DNA of 64,000 nucleotides. Source: Burkholderia pyrrocinia (lineage in GTDB: Bacteria; Pseudomonadota; Gammaproteobacteria; Burkholderiales; Burkholderiaceae). How positions within the stretch are numbered: the stretch's first letter is position 1; each line of letters starts with the position of its first letter. The notes under the pieces are model-generated. The model saw nothing but the letters and a program-made list of their open reading frames with translations, was not told the origin of the DNA and did no database searches. The stretch is from assembly GCF_022809715.1 (NCBI RefSeq), contig NZ_CP094460.1, positions 2,914,001 through 2,978,000 on the forward strand. Reading direction: 5' to 3'. The position numbers and the translations under genes are program-made. Of the stretch, positions 63,212-64,000 are shown piece by piece.

Positions 63212-64000
63212 ATGACAGTCGTTTCTTCGCGCCTCGCCGGCAAGTGCGCATACATTACGGGCGCCGCGGGCGGCCTCGGCCGCGCGATCGCGCGCCGGAT
63301 GGTCGAGCAGGGCGCGCGCGTGTTCTTGACCGACATCGCCGAAGCGGCGGTGCTCGACGCGTTCGCGCAGGAACTCAACGCGGGCCACGCGACGCCGGTC
63401 GCGTTCGCCGCGACGCAGGACGTGCGCGACGAAGCGCGCTGGCAGGCGCTGCTCGCGCAGGCGAACGATGCGATGGGCGGGCTGTCGGTGCTCGTCAACA
63501 ATGCGGGCGTCGGCTCGATCGGCTCGCCCGCGCAAATCGAGCTGGACGAATGGCGGCGCGTGATGGCGATCAACGTCGAGAGCATCGTGCTCGGCTGCAA
63601 GCATGCGCTGTCGTACCTGGGCGCGAGCCATCCCGCATCGATCATCAACATCTCGTCGGTCGCCGCGTTCAAGGTCGAGCCGGATTTCACCGCGTACAAC
63701 GCGTCGAAGGCGGCGGTCGCGTCGCTGACGAAATCGGTCGCGATCGATTGCGCACGCCGCGAGCTCGACGTGCGCTGCAACTCGATTCACCCGGCGTTCA
63801 TCCGCACGGGGATCGTCGAGCCGCTGTTCCAGACGCTCGGCGAACGCGACGCGACGCGCAAGCTCGCGCGCGGCATTCCGCTGCGCCGGCTCGGCGAGCC
63901 GGACGACGTCGCGCATGCGGCCGTGTATCTCGCATCCGACGAAAGCCGCTTCGTGACGGCCGCCGAACTCGTGATCGACGGCGGCATGTGCGCGGTCTGA
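63212..64000 (+). CDS. Short-chain dehydrogenase/reductase
   Basis: The 262-residue protein is a classical SDR. The cofactor motif is TGAAGGLG (residues 16-23), with NNAGVG for the core. The catalytic Ser is in NISSVAAF and the catalytic pair is in [21 protein letters not shown] and the C-terminal VIDGGMCAV are typical. Its Asp after the second strand (LTDIAEA) suggests NAD(H) rather than NADP(H). The substrate is unknown. The stop TGA ends exactly at the right window edge. Confidence 0.92.
   Translation: MTVVSSRLAGKCAYITGAAGGLGRAIARRMVEQGARVFLTDIAEAAVLDAFAQELNAGHATPVAFAATQDVRDEARWQALLAQANDAMGGLSVLVNNAGVGSIGSPAQIELDEWRRVMAINVESIVLGCKHALSYLGASHPASIINISSVAAFKVEPDFTAYNASKAAVASLTKSVAIDCARRELDVRCNSIHPAFIRTGIVEPLFQTLGERDATRKLARGIPLRRLGEPDDVAHAAVYLASDESRFVTAAELVIDGGMCAV

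Overview
The window is high-G+C DNA with codon use, gene content and synteny typical of Burkholderia, most likely the Burkholderia cepacia complex. The main pointers are a three-component anthranilate dioxygenase operon (andAc-Ad-Ab-Aa) with its AraC regulator, a divergent catR/catBAC cluster, and a Wsp chemosensory operon that starts with a hybrid kinase/receiver gene. Metabolic and regulatory genes mixed with small foreign-looking patches suggest a secondary chromosome, but this is inference.

Layout. 0-4 kb: the tail of an unassigned gene, then a LysR regulator, an MHS-type transporter and an amidohydrolase. 4-7.3 kb: an accessory patch of lower G+C with a secreted SH3-like protein, a CHAP/NlpC-like hydrolase, a truncated glutathione transferase and a DUF1493-type gene pair. 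7.3-13.5 kb: a MarR-controlled EmrAB-type tripartite efflux operon whose emrB is frameshifted, plus a LysR gene and a second MarR gene. 13.7-18.6 kb: an aconitase X-type dehydratase (two subunits), an AraC regulator and an FMN/Fe-S dienoyl-CoA-reductase-like enzyme. 18.7-21.1 kb: an unknown gene behind a consensus LexA box, a LysR gene and a flavodoxin-like quinone reductase. 21.3-31.7 kb: catechol ortho-cleavage genes, a chemoreceptor, and the anthranilate dioxygenase genes. 31.7-34.7 kb: a DUF445 membrane protein whose 3' end is duplicated as a 78-bp direct repeat around a HigBA-type toxin-antitoxin pair, followed by a second toxin-antitoxin pair. 35-39.9 kb: an acetolactate-synthase-like and aldehyde dehydrogenase operon behind a structured leader, then a CPA1 antiporter. 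40.4-49.3 kb: the Wsp operon. 49.5-54.2 kb: a frameshifted ClC channel, a P-loop kinase, two acetyltransferases, an unknown protein and riboflavin synthase. 54.4-64 kb: an ABC exporter, DyP peroxidase, OsmC protein, LysR and AraC regulators, an MntH transporter, a PAP2-like membrane protein and a short-chain dehydrogenase.

How the genes work together. AndA converts anthranilate to catechol; CatA, CatB and CatC then take catechol to 3-oxoadipate enol-lactone. A methyl-accepting chemotaxis protein lies between the two halves of this route. The Wsp genes form one translationally coupled signalling operon with no GGDEF output gene in the window. The efflux operon and both MarR genes share the element TGYATRTGCAC.

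Three genes (emrB, andAa, clcA) each carry one small frame disruption, and higB carries one in-frame stop. These could be real lesions or sequence errors. I saw no rRNA, tRNA, CRISPR array or complete insertion sequence.
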